This document shows, piece by piece, positions 57,629-64,000 of a stretch of 64,000 nucleotides of DNA. The position numbers and the translations under genes are program-made. Source of the stretch: Phycomyces blakesleeanus NRRL 1555(-) (lineage: Eukaryota; Mucoromycota; Mucoromycetes; Mucorales; Phycomycetaceae). How positions within the stretch are numbered: position 1 is the first letter of the stretch; each line of letters begins with the position of its first letter. Below the pieces are notes generated by a model. It had not been told where the DNA came from, made no database searches, and saw nothing but the letters and a program-made list of their open reading frames with translations. Where the stretch lies: contig NW_017265137.1 in assembly GCF_001638985.1 (NCBI RefSeq), positions 1,982,305 to 2,046,304 of the forward strand, read 5' to 3'.

Positions 57629-59810
57629 GCTATTGTTGTAAATGACTTGTCTAGGAATGCATTAACGAATGGTATAGTTTGAAGGGATCTGATAATTAAA
57701 GAGAGAGAGAAATAATACAAAAAGCTACAAATACAGAAATAAGCGTATCCTTTTGTCGAGAATTTATGTATATATATATATAAAATAAGATAAAAAATAT
57801 AGATAAAAAATATAAAATGGTATAGAAAAAGGAAAGGAACGAAGAGAAGCAGGCGATAATGGGAAAACGAGAAAAATATGTTTTCTTTTTTTTCTCTTTT
57901 TTTTTTCTTTTTTTTTGGGGGGGGAAGAGGGGGAGGACTAAATAACACAAGGACTTTGAATTTCAGATAAATAAAATATATAAATATATATATAATTATG
58001 TATATATAGTTTAAATTATATATGTATTTCTATAGCTATATAAGTAAGTATGTAACTAGGTAACTAGGCAACTAGGTAACTAGGCAACTAAGTAACTAGA
58101 CAACTATGTAGGTATATATAAGTGTATGTGTGTGTGTGAATATATCTAATTATCCATTCCTGTAAAGATATTACAAGTATCAAAAACTATATTTTTTGTC
58201 GTACATCTATAAAAGCAAGCCAATTTCGTGTAGGTAAGAACCTATCTATCTATTTAACTACTATATATATATATCAATATCTATTTTAATATATTCACGG
58301 CATTTTTACACAATTCCATGTACAAGGGTTTCACCCGCTCAAATGGTTAAACTTGACAATCCCGGGGACCAAGACAATCCAAAACTAATATAATAAACCA
58401 AGTAAAAAAAAAACAATATTAATACTAGTACTAGTACTAGTACTAGTATTATTAATGATAATATTAATATTGGTAGCTATAACGATAGTAATAGTAATAT
58501 TAATAATAATAAAAAGGCCCACACGATTTTGTATGCGTCGGAAAACATCCACCATTAATATATATCTTGCCTTTGTAAGCAGGCAGACCACTGCCTTTTT
58601 AAGCCGATAGCTACACAGAGTTGGCACTCCTTTAATATTCATTGGTAAATTGTTTTCGCGCCAATAAGACTCTCACAGCTACACTCTAGACAATTGACAC
58701 AATTGGTACAATTGGAAGCACATAGACAACAGTAAAGAAGTATACTGAAATGAATTTACACAATTGGTTTTTTTTTCAAATACGTATATATTTGATTGGA
58801 TAAAATAAACTACATGGCACAATAGAGTCTAGCATACTACAGGACATATATTACCCTCATCTCAGACTCATATTCATATTCATATTCATATTCATACTCA
58901 TACTAGAATGAAAGAATGAATTGGTTGATGAGAGAGTGAGTGAGTGAATGAGATGAGGATATGAATGTGAATCAAAGATAAAGGCACAAATTATTGGAAA
59001 GGCTTTGTGTTATTGCTATTGTGATTATTGTGATTATTATAATTAGAGTTGTTGAAGCGCCGTTTTTTGTTTGGTGTTCTGTACCATCTGCTTCTTTATT
59101 TTTCTTTTATTATTATTTTTATGAATTAAGGAGTGTGGTCTATTTGAGCGATCTTTATCTTTCTCGTGTTGAAGCATTCAAAGCAAATACATATATATAT
59201 ATATATAAAAGATGGTCAATATATCGGGGGAGGCCCCATGCTTTTAAAAATATTTAATCACCAGTAATGGATTTGTCGTGCAAGAATTTTGAATTTTGGA
59301 TTATTTATATATCTATCTATATATATTATATATATATAAATATTAAACTACAAATTCAAATACACCCTATGCACACACAAACCGGCACGCATTTACTGGC
59401 TTGGCATTTTATTTTTTTGGCTTTATATATATCAAAGATGGTCTTTTTTTTTTATTGGATTTTATTTTCTGCTGAGCAGATACTTTATATATAAGAAAAT
59501 ATTCAAAGGCACAATATCAATAATAAAAGCAATATATTAAGTAAATATAAATATATAAATTAGTTATATTTTATAATTTGATATTTTAATGACAATAATA
59601 ATAAAGCTTAATATTATATTATTATTATTACTTAATGATTGAATTGACTTTTTTGAAAATGCTCATTTGCTTATTCAATCCAATCCAATTTGTACTGTCA
59701 CACAGAGCAGACCCACAGATGAAGACGGATCCACCAAGTTCTAGGCACCCAATATGCATCTTTGTATGTTTGTTTGTGCGAGACTTTGATTTTTTTTTGA
59801 TGTTTGGAAA
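57629..59810. other. Intergenic region, 2.2 kb
   Basis: Upstream of the Rho GEF gene and downstream of the SR-25-like gene. AT-rich with tandem repeats: a CTAGGTAA/CTAGGCAA run (58052-58105), ACTAGT (58426-58450) and CATATT (58870-58896). A pyrimidine/purine block lies at 57885-57935. No coding sequence recognised. Confidence 0.5.
58052..58105. repeat. Short tandem repeat, unit near AACTAGGY
   Basis: Units alternating aactaggta/aactaggca, decaying toward the end. Confidence 0.75.
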
Positions 59811-60046
59811 TCAACACTTCTTAGCAATCTGTGCCTGATAAGCAATTCCGTCTCCAATTGTTGCAGCCTTATTAATCTGGTATTGCTGATCCCGACTGAC
59901 AATTGATTCTAGAATTTCACCTGTTGCCCTCACAAGTCTTATCATATGTCACATACACAGCCTCAAAAAAATATATGTATATAGTCCTATGTGTCTTATT
60001 GACCATCCCCACCTTCTTTCACCTTCCCTTTTTCTTTCTTCTTATA

Positions 60047-60092
<46 letters not shown>

Positions 60093-60571
60093 ATGCATTT
60101 GTATGTATACTAAAACCCAAAAACTCACCTCATTCTACCCGTCTGTGGATCATATTCTCGATTAATCACTGATCGTTCTTTTTCATAAACCTCTTTTGTC
60201 TTTGGAACCATTGGAGTACGCCGTGACAGATGACTATGCCCATCACCAGACTTTCTCCTTGATTTTTTGTTGTTGTTATTGCTAGCGGTGTTGTTGTGTT
60301 TTTGAGCGAGTTCTCTTAGTTGAGCAATAACATCAATCTTTTCAGCTTCAGGTTTCGTTTTCTCATTATCAGGAGCGACTTTTTGAGAGCGCCTAGTAGG
60401 AGAACGAGAACGAGAACGAGAACGAGAGCGAGAACGAGAACGAGAGCGACTTTTATTTCGTCTGTGCTTATGCTTGTGGGAATGCCTGTATTCATCGCCA
60501 TGAGAGTGGCGTCGTCTTTGTTTACGCGTCGGTGAACGAGATCGATGATGACTGGTTGATGAAGATCCCAT
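59811..60571 (-). CDS. SR-25/ARL6IP4-like nuclear RS-repeat protein
   Basis: A splicing-linked nuclear protein of the SR-25 (ARL6IP4, PF10500-like) family. Two exons (minus): 60571-60129 and 59937-59811; 570 nt, 189 aa. The N-terminal half is an arginine/serine domain (alternating RS from about residues 40 to 57, flanked by H/K-rich stretches). The C-terminal domain is the family signature: KTKEVYEKERSVINREYDPQ, TGRMRLVRATGEILESIVSR, DQQYQINKAATIGDGIAYQA. The signature is split by the intron, so the single long ORF shows only the first half. Confidence 0.88.
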
Positions 60572-63345
60572 TACAAGCTGATTGTAATATTTTGTAAAGA
60601 AAGCAAGAAAGAAAGCAAGAAAGAAAGAAAATAAAAGGAAAGGGCTATAAGAATAATATCAATAAAGAGATTTAAAATATATGTGTGTGTGTGTGTGTAT
60701 TTGTATTTGCATGCATATAAAAAGTCACAGAGAACTTTTTGACAGGACCACATTGCAATAAATAACAAAATAAAATAACAAAATAACAAAATAGGTGTTA
60801 GCCATTTTGAAACATCACACTGACCACGTTGGATAAATTTGTAACATATGCTTAATGTTCTAACCAATGGTATTGTCTAATTGACCGAGAAGGTTGGCAT
60901 AGTCTGATTTATGCATACTAATGCCTGGTATAACTCTTCTTTTTGTATATATATATATATATATATACTCCATCGATTTAATAATAGAAATTATCTAGCT
61001 CTTTTATCATATTCTACCTAGTTTCTTATAATAATGTACTTTTGATAAAATACAAAAAAAAAGCAAGCAATACTTATAAGAGAATCTAAATCAATATTCC
61101 ATAGTATCACCACGTATCATCTTAATCCGAGTTTTGGTATCAGACACAGTTGTACATGTTTTGGCACATTTTGACTAAAAATGATGTTTTATACTTTACA
61201 TTAACTGTATACCGCTTTCAGATTTTCATTGAAGGCGGTAACTTTTTCCTTTGAAAAGCGTGCGTTTTTGTATATATATATTAAGTTTAATTGAAACATG
61301 CCATTCGGTGGCCAACACTATCCTGAAAAAGATTTAACCTTTTTTTTTTTGGTCTAGCTCTATCATCTTTGACTTTTGGCTAAAAACAAAAAAAAAGGCA
61401 ATGTTGTATTTTTGACAACTAAACTTCCTGCTAGGATCTTGGATTAAGGATTCTATATGAGGTAGAAAATTATATCCCAATAAGCCTTGTATGTGAATAT
61501 CAAGTTATATCTGCTTCTGGTACTCTGCATAAAACATATACCTTCTATCCACACAAACAACATCTTAGTCATGATTAAGCCTTTATTAGTACGGACTCTT
61601 AATCTTATATAAGAATTCTTTGAGTTTTCTACAGGTTATCATTATACTTTTATTTTTCCGTCTTCGGGATAAAAACATAAATCTCTAGTGTTCCCTTTAG
61701 ATGCTATAACTCTATTCTTAATTAGGCGTCCCGAGACGCTGAGCATAGGCCAGCCATTTCTGGTTCTTGTGTGTGTGTGTGTGTTTTGAATTAGAAGGAA
61801 AAGATCGGTGTAACATTGTACCCAAAGTACAATGTCAAGATATATATAATACTAGAGCAACTTCTGGTATATGACCACTATCGTTTTTAAAATAATTCAA
61901 TAATATTTTTCTGTTTGGGTTCTTATTTCTGTTGCAAGGTGTTTGATAGTTTTTTTATATAGTTTTTCCGTATGCAATAATATGAGAGCGGGAATGGATC
62001 AATATAGGTCCGTATTCCTCAAACATAGTGGAAAACATGGTGTTACTTATATTGATATATACAATACATGTCATACGTTGAACATATTGACAGAAAAATC
62101 AATGCGATTATATAATTAAAGGCTGATATATAAAGGTTTCTATTATACAGTTCCCATACTTTTGTATTCCTGATGCAAAAAAAAATGAATAGCTTATATT
62201 AAAAAATAAATAAATAAAAGGAAATACAAGTGTCTGTCTACCTTGTGACATAAAATTTTATTTCTATATAGCTGATATTATTAAAATTGCTGGTATAGAC
62301 ACTTTGGTTTGTACCATTCTTTATTTTTTATTATACACTCCGTACAAGCTATACTTTAAAAGCTCTACCTTTATTTTTTATTTCAAGAATCGTTACAAAT
62401 CTCTCATTTTTCTTTCAGCTATCCCACTCGCTAAATTGCAATCAGAGCTTCAGTACGGTTATATGTTTCTTGGTGAAACTCAAACCCATTCCAAAATAAC
62501 AATAATGATAATAATATTATTATAGGCGAGTGTAATACATAATACATGCTTCTTTAATTTTCATTTAAAGAATGTCAATCGTCACACCAGTTACTTTAAC
62601 GCAATTCTCTTCTATCCTTTCATTAATGACACATACACCTGCAAAAAAAACTAGACGAAAAAGCTTATGGCTCTTCGTATACACGCTACTCGTAAAACTA
62701 AACACTATGAAAAAAAATCAAAAGATACACAAAAAATAGAGACAAAAAACAAAAAAAAACCATGAAATTCAACGATGTGAAAGTCTTGATTACTATCAAA
62801 AGCAAAGATTTTGATCATATGCATAGAGCATGTACTGATATGTAACGCTTGTCATTTTCTTAAATAGATGAGTTGTTCAGTCTCTCTACTATAAATATTT
62901 TTATTTTATTTTTTCATTTAAAATGATATACCCTAATTGACATATCATTTTAACAGTTGGTCAGGTAGAAAAAATAATGATTTTTAGGGTAACTGCCAGA
63001 ATTCAAGCACGTATATATATTGTTAAGCACTTGAATTTACTTATTATATATATACAGCCGCTGTTTAGCTGATTTCTTGGAGATATAAAAGAGCTTTAAT
63101 TATTACGAGAATAATATTCATGTTTTTTATTCCAAGTATAATATCAAGAAGTTTGAATAATTCAATTTTTATTTGGTTATTAATGAAGATTTACATAAGA
63201 TATTATTGTGAAAAGATTTCTGCTTAACATTCTTAAAAACTTAAATTTTAGTCTAAATAATTTCAAACTGTTTGCCTATTTACCTCTGACTTATTTGGGA
63301 GGTAAATACTTTTGCTTCATACTACAACAAGACTGCTGCTCAGAA
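60572..63345. other. Intergenic region, 2.8 kb, no gene recognised
   Basis: AT-rich with TG (60681-60700, 61770-61784) and TA (60948-60967) microsatellites. Scattered short frames show no domain. I saw no tRNA or snRNA signature. Confidence 0.5.
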
Positions 63346-64000
63346 AGTTATACTCATATCAGAGATTTCTCGCACATAAAGAAAGAGGGTGGTGTTAGTA
63401 TAGCCATGCTCATACTTAACTATTACTTACCGATATATTCGACCACCAGTTATTCAAACCATTGCTCCCATCACATCCTGTCCCATCCCATCCCATCGTA
63501 TCGTATCGTAGTCGTATCGTATCGTATCCCATCCCATCCCATCACATCACATCGTATCGTATCGTATCGTAATCGTAATCGTAAAGACTTGCTGTTCGGA
63601 TAGTTATACTCATATCAGAGATTTCTCGCACATAAAGAAAGAGGGTGGTGTTAGTATAGCCATGCTCATACTTAACTATTTACTTACCGATATATTTGCC
63701 AACCAGTTATTCAAACCGTTGCTTTCATCACATCCTGTCCCATCCCATCACATCACATCCCATCGTATCGTATCGTAATCGTATCGTAATCGTATCGTAT
63801 CGTATCGTATCCCATCCCATCCCATCACATCACATCACATCGTATCGTAATCGTAATCGTAAAGACTTGTTGTTCGGATAGTTATACTCATATCAGAGAT
63901 TTCTCGTACATAAAGAAAGAGGGTGGTGTTAGTATAGCCATGCTCATACTTAACTATTTTCTTACCGATATATCTGACCACCAGTTACGGAAACCGTTGC
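63346..64000. repeat. Composite tandem repeat (~260-280 bp units with inner ATCGT/ATCCC pentamers)
   Basis: Three units start with agttatactcatatcagaga at 63346, 63602 and 63880, giving lengths of 256 and 278 bases and a third cut by the window edge. Each unit has a conserved part of about 125 bases and a variable part built of catcc, catca and atcgt pentamers, with unit-length differences coming from the pentamer run. It probably continues beyond the window. The open frames over it come from the repeat. Confidence 0.92.

Overview
This window is nuclear DNA of an early-diverging filamentous fungus, most likely Mucoromycota of the Phycomyces/Mucor/Rhizopus kind. The reasons are AT-rich intergenic DNA, genes cut by many short GT-AG introns, eukaryotic gene content, and a tnp2-type CACTA transposon and Fanzor-like remnant of kinds I associate with Mucorales. 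The genus is inference. I rebuilt exon structures by hand. For every intron-containing gene with a resolved model the exon lengths sum to a multiple of three; the ribosomal protein gene (one base short) and the unresolved methyltransferase are exceptions.

Layout. 405-2953 (+) NRAMP metal transporter; 3448-3792 (+) Tma17/Adc17-like small helical protein; 4063-4612 (-) unassigned 90-aa three-exon protein; 4951-7033 (+) membrane-anchored nucleotide pyrophosphatase/phosphodiesterase; 7432-9411 (-) methionine aminopeptidase 1. 9600-15242 is a transposon block: a terminal-inverted-repeat element, a Fanzor/TnpB-like remnant, and a CACTA element with a dead tnp2 transposase. 16133-18061 (-) mitochondrial pyrimidine nucleotide carrier, with mobile DNA upstream (two copies of the TIR family and a MITE). 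20269-21089 (+) ribosomal protein uS4 (RPS9) with an apparent one-base frameshift; 21491-22033 (+) NuiA-like protein; 22952-23362 (-) secreted Kre9/KNH-domain protein; 25563-26040 (+) Pet100; 26507-30955 (-) very large PHD-finger protein. After a 3.2 kb gene-free stretch: 34164-35590 (+) methyltransferase with a myristoylation-type N-terminus; 36789-38783 (+) UBE3D-like protein; 39390-40938 (+) TMX2; 42610-45051 (-) HSPA12-type Hsp70; 47027-50121 (-) Pps1-like dual-specificity phosphatase; 52271-57628 (-) Rom2-like Rho1 GEF (DEP-DH-PH-CNH); 59811-60571 (-) SR-25/ARL6IP4-like protein. The right edge (63346-64000) runs into a composite tandem repeat.

The genes are housekeeping and signalling functions in no obvious pathway cluster. 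Loosely related themes are metal and nucleotide handling (NRAMP, NPP, pyrimidine carrier), cell wall and its Rho1 signalling (Kre9/KNH protein, Rom2-like GEF, possibly Pps1), and protein maturation (MetAP1, Pet100, TMX2, Adc17-like, UBE3D-like). The points most worth a second look are the 10-nt microexon and the 18-nt GT...AG segment in the NRAMP gene, the Fanzor remnant beside a multi-copy TIR family, the uS4 frameshift, and the unassigned 90-aa protein.
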